From: Pseudonocardia sp. HH130629-09
Lineage (GTDB): Bacteria > Actinomycetota > Actinomycetes > Mycobacteriales > Pseudonocardiaceae
Reading direction: 5' to 3'
NCBI RefSeq assembly: GCF_001294645.1
Contig: NZ_CP011868.1
Span: 2,480,001-2,544,000 of the forward strand
Length of the DNA stretch: 64,000 nucleotides
A program made the translations under genes and the position numbers. The notes under the pieces are model-generated. The model saw nothing but the letters and a program-made list of their open reading frames with translations, did no database searches and was not told the origin of the DNA. Numbering within the stretch: position 1 is the stretch's first letter; every line of letters begins with the position of its first letter. Below are positions 56,240-64,000 of the stretch, in pieces.

Positions 56240-57088
56240 GTGGCGACGAACGAGCAGCGCCGGGAGGCGGCCAAGCGCAAGCTGGAGGCGCAGCAGGCCC
56301 GCCGGGCCGAGCGCGAGCAGAAGCGCAAGCGGAACACGACGATCGCGGCCGTGGTGACCGTGCTGGTCGTCGTGCTGGCCGCGGTCGGGATCTACGCGCT
56401 GACCTCGGCCTGGGGCGGCCCCGACGCCGCCACCCCGCCCGCCGCCGCCCCGCCCGCCGGTGACGGCCCGGACACCTCCGGGCTGCCGACCGTCGCCCTG
56501 CCGAAGCGCCCGACGGCCCTGCCGGCCTCGGTCGACTGCACCTATCCCCGGGCCCCCGAGCCCGCCGCGAAGCCGGTGAACCCGCCGGCCGCCGGCGCCA
56601 CCCCGGCACAGGGGACGGTGACCGCGGACCTGCAGACCAGCGCCGGCCCGATCGACCTGACGCTGGACCGCGCCCTCGCGCCGTGCACGGTCAAGAGCTT
56701 CGCGAGCCTCGCGCAGCAGGGCTACTTCGACGGGACCTCCTGCCACCGGCTCACCACCAGTCCCGGCCTGCAGGTGCTGCAGTGCGGCGACCCGTCCGGC
56801 TCCGGCCGCGGCGGCCCCGGCTACTCCTTCGCCGACGAGGTGTTCCCCGGCCTCACCTACGGCCGCGGCCTGCTGGCGATGGCCAACGCCGGGCCGGACA
56901 CCAACGGCAGCCAGTTCTTCATGATCTACGGCGACGCCCAGCTCCCGCCGAGCTACACCGTGTTCGGCACGATCGGCACCGAGGGTCTCGCGACCCTGGA
57001 CGAGGTCGCCGCGGGCGGCGAGTCCGTCGGCTCCGGAGACGGCCTGCCGAGCATCCCGGTCGACATCCAGCGCACCACCGTCGGCTGA
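56240..57088 (+). CDS. membrane-anchored cyclophilin-type peptidyl-prolyl isomerase
   Basis: This protein of about 282 residues starts with a charged segment (TNEQRREAAKRKLEAQQARR), one membrane helix (TTIAAVVTVLVVVLAAVGIY), a Pro/Ala-rich linker and an outward cyclophilin domain: CTVKSFASLAQQGYFDGTSC, HRL, MANAGPDTNGSQFFMIYGDA and YTVFGTI. Some active-site residues of PpiA differ (FHR becomes CHR). M. tuberculosis has the equivalent gene (Rv2582) next to relA. A GTG at 56240 with GGGAGTTGGCG upstream is preferred over an ATG at 56213. Confidence 0.88.
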   Translation: MATNEQRREAAKRKLEAQQARRAEREQKRKRNTTIAAVVTVLVVVLAAVGIYALTSAWGGPDAATPPAAAPPAGDGPDTSGLPTVALPKRPTALPASVDCTYPRAPEPAAKPVNPPAAGATPAQGTVTADLQTSAGPIDLTLDRALAPCTVKSFASLAQQGYFDGTSCHRLTTSPGLQVLQCGDPSGSGRGGPGYSFADEVFPGLTYGRGLLAMANAGPDTNGSQFFMIYGDAQLPPSYTVFGTIGTEGLATLDEVAAGGESVGSGDGLPSIPVDIQRTTVG

Positions 57089-57095
57089 CCTGGCT

Positions 57096-57125
57096 CCCGG
57101 CCCGTCCCCTCCGGGGCGGGCCGGG
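57096..57125. terminator. strong bidirectional hairpin between PPIase and relA
   Basis: The arms 57096-57108 (CCCGGCCCGTCCC) and 57113-57125 (GGGGCGGGCCGGG) pair over 13 bp with one G-T wobble around the loop CTCC. It lies between the PPIase stop at 57088 and the relA stop at 57128, two convergent genes, so it can end both transcripts. No T-run follows, as is usual in actinobacteria. Confidence 0.7.
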
Positions 57126-57127
57126 GG

Positions 57128-59461
57128 TCAGGCGGCGCTGGTGACCCGGTAGACGTCGTAGACGCCCTCGATGTTGCGCACCGCCTGCAGCAGGTGCCCG
57201 AGGTGCTTCGGGTCCCCCATCTCGAAGGAGAACCGGGAGATCGCGACACGGTCGCGGGAGGTCGTCGTCGTCGCCGAGAGGATGTTGACCTTCTCGTCGG
57301 CCAGCACCTTGGTGACGTCGGACAGCAGCCGGTGCCGGTCCAGTGCCTCGACCTGGATGGCGACCAGGAACACCGACTCCGGCGAGACCGACCAGGTCAC
57401 GTCGACCAGGCGCTCCTCCCGCGCGGTCAGGTCCCCGGCGTTGGTGCAGTCGGTGCGGTGCACGCTGATGCCGCCGCCACGGGTGACGAACCCGAGGATC
57501 GCGTCGCCCGGCACCGGGGTGCAGCAGCGGGCGAGCTTGACGTAGAGGTCACCGACGGCCAGGCCGTCCTCGCCGGTGACGACGACACCCGCGTTGCCCG
57601 ACGGGCGCCGGTGGCGGACCGTCGAGGGCGTCGCCCGCTCGGCGAGCTCCTCCTCGGCCTCCTCCTCGCCGCCGAACCAGGCCACGAGACGCTGCACGAC
57701 GTGCTGGGCACTGGCCTGGTGCTCGCCGACGGCGGCGTAGAGCGCGGAGACGTCGGAGTAGTGCATCTCCCGGGCGAGCGCGGACATCGCGTCGGCGGAG
57801 ATGAGCCGCTGCAGCGGCATCCCGGTGCGGCGTGCCTCCCGGGTGATCGCCTCCTTGCCCTCCTCGACGGCCTCCTCGCGACGTTCCTTCGCGAACCACT
57901 GCTTGATCTTGGCCTTGGCCCGCGGGGACTTCGCGATCTGCAGCCAGTCCCGGCTCGGCCCGGCGGCCTCGGCCTTCGAGGTGAAGATCTCGACGACGTC
58001 GCCGGAGGACAGCTGGCGCTCCAGCGCGACGAGCTTGCCGTTGACCCGCGACCCGATGCAGCGGTGGCCGACCTCGGTGTGCACGGCGTAGGCCAGGTCG
58101 ATCGGGGTGGAGCCGGTCGGCAGGGTGACGACGTCGCCCTTCGGGGTGAAGACGAAGATCTCCCGCGCGGCGAGGTCGAAGCGCAGCGAGTCGAGGAACT
58201 CGCCGGGGTCGGCGGCCTCGCGCTGCCAGTCGAGCAGCTGGCGCATCCACGCCATCTCCTCGACCTCGACCTCCTTGTTGCCGCCGCCCTTGACCTCCTT
58301 GTAGCGCCAGTGCGCCGCGATGCCGTACTCGGCGGTGCGGTGCATGGCGCGCGTGCGGATCTGCACCTCGAGAGGCTTGCCGTCGGGCCCGATCACGGTG
58401 GTGTGCAGCGACTGGTAGACCCCGAACCGGGGCTGGGCGATGTAGTCCTTGAACCGGCCGGGCATCGGCTGCCACAGCGCGTGCACCATGCCGATCGCGG
58501 CGTAGCAGTCGCGCACCTCGTCGACGAGCACGCGCACGCCCACGAGGTCGTGGATGTCGTCGAAGTCGCGGCCCTTGACGATCATCTTGCGGTAGATCGA
58601 GTAGTAGTGCTTCGGACGGCCCTCGACCGTGGCCGGGATCCGCGCCGAGTCCAGCTGTGCCGAGACCTCGTCGATGACCTGGCGCAGGTAGGTGTCGCGC
58701 GAGGGCGCCCGGTCGGCGACCAGCCGCACGATCTCCTGGTACTTCTTCGGCTGCAGGATCGCGAAGGACAGGTCCTCCAGCTCCAGCTTCACCGTGGCCA
58801 TGCCGAGCCGGTGCGCGAGCGGGGCGAACACCTCGAGGGTCTCGTTCGCCTTCTTGACCTGCTTCTCCGGGCGCAGGAAGCGCATCGTGCGCATGTTGTG
58901 CAGCCGGTCGGACAGCTTGATGACCAGCACCCGCGGGTCCCGCGCCATCGCGACGACCATCTTGCGGATCGTCTCGGCCTCGGCGGCGGTGCCGAACTCG
59001 ACCTTGTCGAGCTTGGTGACCCCGTCGACGAGGTGCGCGACCTCGTCGCCGAAGTCGGCGCGCAGCCGTTCCAGGGAGTAGTCGGTGTCCTCGACGGTGT
59101 CGTGCAGCAGCGCCGCGACCAGAGTCGTGGTGTCCATGCCCAGCTCGGCCAGGATCGTGGCGACGGCGAGCGGGTGGGTGATGTAGGGGTCCCCGGACTT
59201 GCGGGTCTGCCCGTCGTGCTTGTCCTCGGCGACGTCGTAGGCGCGCTGCAGCAGCACCAGGTCGGCCTTGGGGTGCAGCGACCGGTGGACCGCGGCGAGC
59301 GGCTCCAGCACCGGGGTCACGATGGCGACGCGCTGCGGGGTCATCCGCCGGGCGATCCGGGCGCGGACCCGGCGGGTCGCGGACGGGCGTGGCGGCTCGT
59401 CGTCGGCAGGCGACAGGGGCCGCGTGGCCGGGTGGGTGCTCGTCCGGTCGACCTCGGTCAC
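57128..59461 (-). CDS. relA: bifunctional (p)ppGpp synthetase/hydrolase
   Basis: This 777-residue Rel protein has all domains in order. The hydrolase has [20 protein letters not shown] and [17 protein letters not shown] (HD motif). The synthetase has [17 protein letters not shown] and [20 protein letters not shown] (RFKD marks bifunctional enzymes). TGS has [20 protein letters not shown], a zinc-finger region includes [10 protein letters not shown], and the ACT domain ends [16 protein letters not shown]. It makes and degrades the stringent alarmone, controlled by the ribosome. The start ATG at 59461 gives about 40 disordered residues. The order relA-apt-secF-secD is the actinobacterial standard. 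Confidence 0.97.
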   Translation of the reverse strand: MTEVDRTSTHPATRPLSPADDEPPRPSATRRVRARIARRMTPQRVAIVTPVLEPLAAVHRSLHPKADLVLLQRAYDVAEDKHDGQTRKSGDPYITHPLAVATILAELGMDTTTLVAALLHDTVEDTDYSLERLRADFGDEVAHLVDGVTKLDKVEFGTAAEAETIRKMVVAMARDPRVLVIKLSDRLHNMRTMRFLRPEKQVKKANETLEVFAPLAHRLGMATVKLELEDLSFAILQPKKYQEIVRLVADRAPSRDTYLRQVIDEVSAQLDSARIPATVEGRPKHYYSIYRKMIVKGRDFDDIHDLVGVRVLVDEVRDCYAAIGMVHALWQPMPGRFKDYIAQPRFGVYQSLHTTVIGPDGKPLEVQIRTRAMHRTAEYGIAAHWRYKEVKGGGNKEVEVEEMAWMRQLLDWQREAADPGEFLDSLRFDLAAREIFVFTPKGDVVTLPTGSTPIDLAYAVHTEVGHRCIGSRVNGKLVALERQLSSGDVVEIFTSKAEAAGPSRDWLQIAKSPRAKAKIKQWFAKERREEAVEEGKEAITREARRTGMPLQRLISADAMSALAREMHYSDVSALYAAVGEHQASAQHVVQRLVAWFGGEEEAEEELAERATPSTVRHRRPSGNAGVVVTGEDGLAVGDLYVKLARCCTPVPGDAILGFVTRGGGISVHRTDCTNAGDLTAREERLVDVTWSVSPESVFLVAIQVEALDRHRLLSDVTKVLADEKVNILSATTTTSRDRVAISRFSFEMGDPKHLGHLLQAVRNIEGVYDVYRVTSAA

Positions 59462-59539
59462 CGCACCTCCTGCTCGTGCTCGGGTGGCGGGCAGGTCCCC
59501 GCCACCCGAGGATAGTCCGCGTTCGGGCCCACGTCGTCG

Positions 59540-60115
59540 TCAGGCGTTCAGCAGGGCGTCGATCCGCAGGTCACCGAGCTTCGCCCGGCCGTTCAGCGCG
59601 GTCAGCTCCAGCAGCGTGCCGAACCCGACGACCTCCGCCCCGACGTCGGCGAGCAGCGCGCAGGCCGCCGTGGCGGTGCCACCGGTGGCGAGCACGTCGT
59701 CGACCACGTAGACCCGGGCCCCCGGCTCGACGACGCCGGCCGGCAGCTCCAGAGTGGCGCTGCCGTACTCCAGGTCGTAGCTGCGCGACGCGGCGACCGC
59801 GGGCAGCTTGCCCGCCTTGCGGACCGGTACGGTCCCGACCCCGGCGACGAGCGCGACGGCGGCGCCGAGCAGGAACCCGCGCGCCTCCACCCCGACGACG
59901 AGGTCCGCCTGGCCGGCGCCCGCGGCCAGCTCGGTGGTGACGGTCGCGAAGGACTCCCCATCCGCCAGCACCGGGGTGATGTCCCGGAACAGCACACCGG
60001 GCTGCGGGTAGTCGGGCACCGAGCGGACCAGCTCGGCGACCCTGAGCAGGTCCTCGGCGGAGTCGCCGCTGATCCCGGGCCCGACCCGGATGCCGTCGAC
60101 CTGTGCCCCGGTCAC
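59540..60115 (-). CDS. apt: adenine phosphoribosyltransferase
   Basis: This 191-residue protein converts adenine plus PRPP to AMP. Key motifs are SVPDYPQPGVLFRDITPVLA, VVGVEARGFLLGAAVAL, VPVRKAGKLPA and the PRPP loop VYVVDDVLATGGTATA. The GTG start at 60115 overlaps the secF stop by four bases, so the gene is coupled to secDF. The first 20 residues (VTGAQVDGIRVGPGISGD) are an extra N-terminal stretch. Confidence 0.95.
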   Translation of the reverse strand: MTGAQVDGIRVGPGISGDSAEDLLRVAELVRSVPDYPQPGVLFRDITPVLADGESFATVTTELAAGAGQADLVVGVEARGFLLGAAVALVAGVGTVPVRKAGKLPAVAASRSYDLEYGSATLELPAGVVEPGARVYVVDDVLATGGTATAACALLADVGAEVVGFGTLLELTALNGRAKLGDLRIDALLNA

Positions 60116-61290
60116 CCGCGACGCCGTCCGGTCTTGCCGGTCGGGCGGGCGCCGGGCCGCGGGGCGGCGGGTGCGGAGGAGCTCACGGCGGCGAGGGTAT
60201 CGGTGGCCGGGCCGCCGTCGACGTCGGAGCCGGTCCCGGTGTCGGGCCCGGAGTCCGTCCCGCCGCGGCCGGCCGCGCGGGCACGCCGGGCCTCGACCCG
60301 GGCGGCCTGGTCCCGGACCCGCTTGTCGCGCAGCTTGATGTCCACCAGCACGGGGGTGGCCAGCAGCAACGAGGAGACGACACCGGAGATCATGCCGACC
60401 AGCTGGACCAGGGCCAGGTCGGCCAGGGTGCCGACGCCGAGCAGCCCGACGCCGATCACGAGCAGGCCGAGCACCGGCAGGATCGCGATCAGCGAGGTGT
60501 TCATCGACCGCATGAGCGTCTGGTTCAGCGCCAGGTTCGCGGCCTCGGCGTAGGTGCGCCGGGTCAGCTTGAGCAGTCCGCGGGAGTTCTCCCGGACCTT
60601 GTCGAACACCACGACGGTGTCGTAGAGGGAGAACCCGAGGATGGTGAGCAGCCCGATCACCGTGGCCGGGGTGACCTCCAGACCGATGATCGAGTACACG
60701 CCCGCGGTGACGACGATGTCGTTGATCAGGGCCACCAGCGCGGCGGCCGCCATCGCCCGCTCGAAGTAGAACGCCAGGAACAGCGTGACCAGCACGATGA
60801 ACACGGCGAGCGCGATCAGCGCCTGTGTGGTGACCTCGCCGCCCCAGGTGCCCGAGACCTGCGAGTCGCTGATCGAGGCGGCGCTGGGGGTGCCGTCCGC
60901 GCCGAGCGGCTGCAGCTGGGTGAACAGCGCCTCGCGCAGCGGCACGAGCTGCTCGGAGGTCAGCGGCGCGGACTGCAGCACGATCGACGCGGCGTCGCCG
61001 GACCCGACGGACTGGGTGACCTCGGGCGCGGAGCCGATCACACTCTCGTAGACCCGGTCGACCTGCTGGGTGCTGATCGCGCCGTTCGCCCCGGTGGCGG
61101 GCATCTGGATCTGGGAGCCGCCGGTGAAGTCGATCCCGAGGTTGAAGCCCCGGAAGACCAGCGACAGCAGGCAGATCGCGATGAGCACGCCGAACCCGAT
61201 GTACCAGGTCTTCCGGCGGCCGATGATGTCGACGTTCGCGGTGCCGGTGGTGAGCCGGGTCCAGCCCGACATCGACTCGGGGTTCGTCAT
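60112..61290 (-). CDS. secF: protein-export membrane protein SecF
   Basis: This 392-residue protein has six membrane helices and the SecF signatures: RRKTWYIGFGVLIAICLLSL, GIDFTGGSQIQMPA, ITVAGVYSIIGLEVTPATV-like text reading TAGVYSIIGLEVTPATVIGL, LGFSLYDTVVVFDKVRENSR and LNQTLMRSMNTSLIAILPVL. With SecD it couples the proton gradient to late steps of Sec translocation. The C-terminal 60 residues are Ala/Gly/Pro-rich and cytoplasmic. The ATG overlaps the secD stop (ATGA). Confidence 0.96.
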   Translation of the reverse strand: MTNPESMSGWTRLTTGTANVDIIGRRKTWYIGFGVLIAICLLSLVFRGFNLGIDFTGGSQIQMPATGANGAISTQQVDRVYESVIGSAPEVTQSVGSGDAASIVLQSAPLTSEQLVPLREALFTQLQPLGADGTPSAASISDSQVSGTWGGEVTTQALIALAVFIVLVTLFLAFYFERAMAAAALVALINDIVVTAGVYSIIGLEVTPATVIGLLTILGFSLYDTVVVFDKVRENSRGLLKLTRRTYAEAANLALNQTLMRSMNTSLIAILPVLGLLVIGVGLLGVGTLADLALVQLVGMISGVVSSLLLATPVLVDIKLRDKRVRDQAARVEARRARAAGRGGTDSGPDTGTGSDVDGGPATDTLAAVSSSAPAAPRPGARPTGKTGRRRG

Positions 61291-63032
61291 CCGCCCGTTC
61301 CCTTCCCGGTGGTGGCCGCGCGCCTGCCGACGGCCGGCTTCTCACGGCGGTGCCGCTGCCCGATCCGGTCGACGGCCGCGAGCCCGGACAGCCCGGGCCT
61401 GCCCAGCGACTTCGACCGGGAGATGAGCACGACCAGCGGGAACGTCACGAGGAACACGACGACGAGGTCGAGGACCGTGGACATGCCCAGGGTGAACGCG
61501 AAGCCGCGGACCTCGCCGACGGCCAGGATGTAGAGCACCGCGGCGGCGAGGAAGCTGACGGCGTCGGCGGTGAGGATCGTGCGCCGCGCCCGCTCCCAGG
61601 ACCGCGGGACGGCCGAGCGGAACGTGCGGCCCTCCCGCATCTCGTCCTTGAGCCGCTCGAAGAAGATGACGAACGAGTCGGCGGTGATGCCGATGGCGAT
61701 GATGGACCCGGCGACCCCGGCGAGGTCGAGGGTGAATCCGATCCAGAGCCCGAGCAGGATCAGCACCGCGTAGACGACCAGGCCGGACAGGACCAGCGAC
61801 AGGATCGTCAGGATGCCGAGCAGCCGGTAGTAGAACAGGCAGTAGACGAACACCAGGGCCAGTCCGACGGCGCCGGCGAGCAGCCCGGCCTCCAGCGAGG
61901 CGAGCCCCAGGGTGGCCGAGACGGTCTGGGCGTTGCCGGAGTCGAACGACAGCGGCAGCGAGCCGTAGCGCAGTACCTGGGCGAGCTGCTGGGCCCGCTC
62001 CTGGTTGAACTGCCCGGAGATCTGGGTCTGCCCGTAGATCGGCTGGTTGATCGTGGGGGCCGAGACGACGTCGCCGTCGAGCACGAACGCCACGTTCTTG
62101 CCGACGTTGTTCGTCGTGTACTGCCCCCAGGTGTCGGCGCCCTGCGGCTTGAAGGTCAGCGAGACCACCCAGCCTGCGCCCTGCGGGTTCTGCTGGGCCT
62201 GGGCCGAGGCGATCTCGGTGCCCTCCAGGAAGGAGGGGCCGAGCAGGTACTTGTTCTGCTTGTCCTCGCTGCACGCGACCAGCGGCTTCGTCGGGTCGTC
62301 GTAGCCCTGCAGCGGGTCGGGGGCGTTGCAGTCCAGGGGCAGCAGCGCCTGCAGCTGGGTGGCCTGGTCGGTGCTCTGCCGGGTCTCACGGAGCTTCGTG
62401 ACCTCGGCGGCGACCCGCGGGTCGTCCGGGGCGAGCCCGCCAGGGCCCGGAGCGGGGGACGGCGCGGGTGTCGGCGGCGGGTCCTGCAGCGGCGAGACCT
62501 GCGCGACCGGGGCGACGGGGTGGCTCTGCTCGCCCATCCCCTGCGGCTGCGCAGGGGCAGGGCTCGCGGGGTCCGGGCTCGCCGGGGCCTGACCGGTCTG
62601 CGCGCCCTGGCCCGGTGCGGGCTGCCCGCCTGCGGCCTGGTTCACCGGGACCGGGCCCTGCAGCACCTCCCGGAAACGCAGCTGCGCGGTCTGCCCCAGG
62701 GAGCGGGCCTGCTCGCCGGCGTCACCGGGGACGGTGATGACGATGTTGTTGCCGTCCAGCTGGACCTCGGCGCCGCTGACACCGAGCCCGTTGACGCGCT
62801 GCTCGATGATGTCCTGCGCCTGGACCAGCTGGTCACGCGGCGGTGGCTGCCCGTCGGTGGTGCGCGCGGTGAGCGTGACGCGGGTGCCACCCTGCAGGTC
62901 GATGCCCAGCTTCGGTGTGAGGTTGCCGCCCCCGGTGAGGAACACCAGTGCGTACAGCACCACGACGATGCCTGCGAAGGCCGTCAGGTAGCGCCAGGGG
63001 CGCACGTGCTGCTGCCCCGACGACGTTGCCAC
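61287..63032 (-). CDS. secD: protein-export membrane protein SecD
   Basis: This 581-residue protein has a first membrane helix (LTAFAGIVVVLYALVFLTGG), the P1 region starting LGIDLQGGTRVTLTAR, then an insertion of about 90 Pro/Ala/Gln-rich residues (about 130-215), the rest of the periplasmic head (NVGKNVAFVLDGDVVSAPTI) and five more helices with LAGVAGSIIAIGITADSFVI and FFERLKDEMREGRT. The insertion makes it longer than the usual actinobacterial SecD core and looks flexible. It acts with SecF and YajC on the SecYEG channel. Confidence 0.96.
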   Translation of the reverse strand: MATSSGQQHVRPWRYLTAFAGIVVVLYALVFLTGGGNLTPKLGIDLQGGTRVTLTARTTDGQPPPRDQLVQAQDIIEQRVNGLGVSGAEVQLDGNNIVITVPGDAGEQARSLGQTAQLRFREVLQGPVPVNQAAGGQPAPGQGAQTGQAPASPDPASPAPAQPQGMGEQSHPVAPVAQVSPLQDPPPTPAPSPAPGPGGLAPDDPRVAAEVTKLRETRQSTDQATQLQALLPLDCNAPDPLQGYDDPTKPLVACSEDKQNKYLLGPSFLEGTEIASAQAQQNPQGAGWVVSLTFKPQGADTWGQYTTNNVGKNVAFVLDGDVVSAPTINQPIYGQTQISGQFNQERAQQLAQVLRYGSLPLSFDSGNAQTVSATLGLASLEAGLLAGAVGLALVFVYCLFYYRLLGILTILSLVLSGLVVYAVLILLGLWIGFTLDLAGVAGSIIAIGITADSFVIFFERLKDEMREGRTFRSAVPRSWERARRTILTADAVSFLAAAVLYILAVGEVRGFAFTLGMSTVLDLVVVFLVTFPLVVLISRSKSLGRPGLSGLAAVDRIGQRHRREKPAVGRRAATTGKGTGG

Positions 63033-63184
63033 GTGATCGTTCTCCTGATCCGACTCGTGCGGCGGCCGCGGCCGGCCTCACGGTCGGTCGCCGTCCCACC
63101 GGGCCGGTGCGGCAGAGCCGCGGCCGGGCCCGGTACGGACGCCGAGGCCGCCGGAACGGGCCGTCCGGCCCGTTCCCGACGTGC

Positions 63185-63559
63185 TCAGTGGATGGTCGGC
63201 TTGTTCTCCGACGCGTCCTTGTCGGCCGGCTCGGCGACGGTCTCCTCCGTCGCCTCGTCGGTCGTGACCTTCTCCCGGATCGCCGCACGCAGCCAGGTGG
63301 TGACCACGCCGTCGGCGATCTCGAGGTCGATCGTGTCCTCGTACGAGGCGTCGACGATGGTGCCCCGCAGCCCGGACGTGGTGACGACGACGTCGCCGTC
63401 CTCCAGCGCCTGCTGCATCGCCTGCGTCTCCGCCATCTGCCTGCGCTGCTTGCGGCCGTTGAGGAACAACGGCACGAACAGCAGCAGGATGATGAGGAAC
63501 GGCAGCAGTGAGAAGATGCTCGAGCCGCCACCGGCCTGCTGGGCGAGAATTGATGTCAT
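63185..63559 (-). CDS. yajC: preprotein translocase subunit YajC
   Basis: This 124-residue protein has one membrane helix (LLPFLIILLLFVPLFLNGRK) and the YajC cytoplasmic domain (RRQMAETQAMQQALEDGDVV, TTSGLRGTIVDASYEDTIDL). The tail is acidic (EATEETVAEPADKD). It associates with SecDF. An ATG at 63559 gives MTSILAQQAGGG. It lies 152 bases upstream of secD in the same direction, that gap holding no visible gene. Confidence 0.95.
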   Translation of the reverse strand: MTSILAQQAGGGSSIFSLLPFLIILLLFVPLFLNGRKQRRQMAETQAMQQALEDGDVVVTTSGLRGTIVDASYEDTIDLEIADGVVTTWLRAAIREKVTTDEATEETVAEPADKDASENKPTIH

Positions 63560-63912
63560 CGTGCGGGGTCTCCGTCTCGTCTCGTAATCGTGAGTGTGCC
63601 AGCCGGGACCGACACCGACGGCCTGCCCCCTCCCGGTGGCGGACCGCTCGTCGCAGTGCGGCGGGCCGAACGGCGTCGTCCGGGAGCTGTCGACTGTCCG
63701 ACCTGCCCCGGAACGAGTCGAACGCCCGGATCGTTCCGACGTCCCGGTCCGGGTCACCGGTCGGGGCACGCGGTGTCCGGAGGGCCCCGCGCGGTGTGCG
63801 GGCACCAGGGTGCCCGTCGTCCCGGCCGGGCGCTGCCCGATCCGTTCGGTCCGTCCGGATCCTCCCATGTGCGACCGGCCGTGCGCTCCGGTGCCCCGGC
63901 GGCGTGCCCGGG
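63560..63912. other. 353-base gap between ruvB and yajC, no gene seen
   Basis: No frame shows protein family features, and the yajC frame extending upstream is Arg/Thr/Gly-rich. It presumably holds the yajC promoter. I see no clear hairpin or RNA gene. Confidence 0.5.
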
Positions 63913-64000
63913 TCAGAACAGCGGGTCGATCCGGTGCCCGGCCGGCGCGTCCGCGGGCGGGGTCAGCCCGAGGTGGGTCCAGGCCAGCGGGGTCGCGACC
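63913..64000 (-). CDS. ruvB: Holliday junction branch-migration ATPase RuvB, C-terminal end
   Basis: The last 28 codons of a gene entering from the right read VATPLAWTHLGLTPP and end DPLF. This resembles the end of actinobacterial RuvB (GRVATPxAWxHLGLxPP). Its place just before yajC-secD-secF is the standard order (ruvC-ruvA-ruvB-yajC). The ATPase core is outside the window, so the call depends on this tail and synteny. Confidence 0.75.
   Translation of the reverse strand, partial: VATPLAWTHLGLTPPADAPAGHRIDPLF

Noticed and set aside
57194-59515. A 773-codon frame on the plus strand over relA
   Set aside because: Antisense shadow of relA, with no domain features of its own.

Overview
The window is high-GC actinobacterial DNA. 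Gene content and order fit the Pseudonocardiaceae, most likely Pseudonocardia; that is inferred from protein style and synteny, not from a search. Much of it follows the conserved actinobacterial order best known from Mycobacterium tuberculosis: nusB-efp-pepQ, aroB-aroK-aroC, an A24 peptidase, mltG-ruvX-alaS, rarA, a Pro/Gly-rich membrane protein, aspS, an Rv2578c-type radical SAM gene, hisS, a peptidyl-prolyl isomerase, relA-apt-secF-secD-yajC and the end of ruvB, nearly all on the minus strand.

Layout. 1-3376: the start of a PucR-like regulator, an MmsA-type dehydrogenase and two decaying downstream genes. 3377-11210: nusB, efp, pepQ and a metallo-hydrolase, interleaved with a two-component system driving an ABC-2 exporter. 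11211-26600: an accessory block between pepQ and aroB, which are normally close. It holds broken regulators (HxlR; a LysR gene split by an intact IS3-family element), a MocR/EamA pair, a secreted esterase, TetR, a broken RidA, an MFS exporter, the micro-ORF array, an IS256-family element with another IS inside it, and a GGDEF protein. 26603-37803: chorismate genes, mltG, ruvX, alaS and an ECF sigma factor; aroE, usually here, is missing. 37804-57125: protease, rarA, membrane proteins, Lrp regulator with aminotransferase, aspS, an intein-split radical SAM gene, YibE/F protein, two head-to-head gene remnants, hisS and a PPIase. 57128-64000: relA-apt-secF-secD-yajC-ruvB.

The outstanding object is at 21083-21494. 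Six copies of a 20-base repeat, read on the minus strand, are each exactly one tiny open reading frame: ATG or GTG, then Arg-Asn-Trp-Asn-Trp, then TGA. Five of the six have a strong purine-rich Shine-Dalgarno just upstream. Conservation starts at the start codon and ends at the stop codon, and the only internal change is silent. This looks like a tandem set of six-residue peptide genes (MRNWNW). A good promoter (24014-24042) once lay about 100 bases upstream of the first copy, but the IS256-family insertion has moved it 2.4 kb away.

A second theme is single-base breaks. At least eight genes carry one indel, several in runs of C or G, that splits an otherwise good protein (PuuD-like, LysR, RidA, spermidine-synthase-like, sigma tail, SGNH hydrolase, intein/radical SAM, amidohydrolase). 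Some are in genes with no other damage, so assembly error must be separated from real decay.
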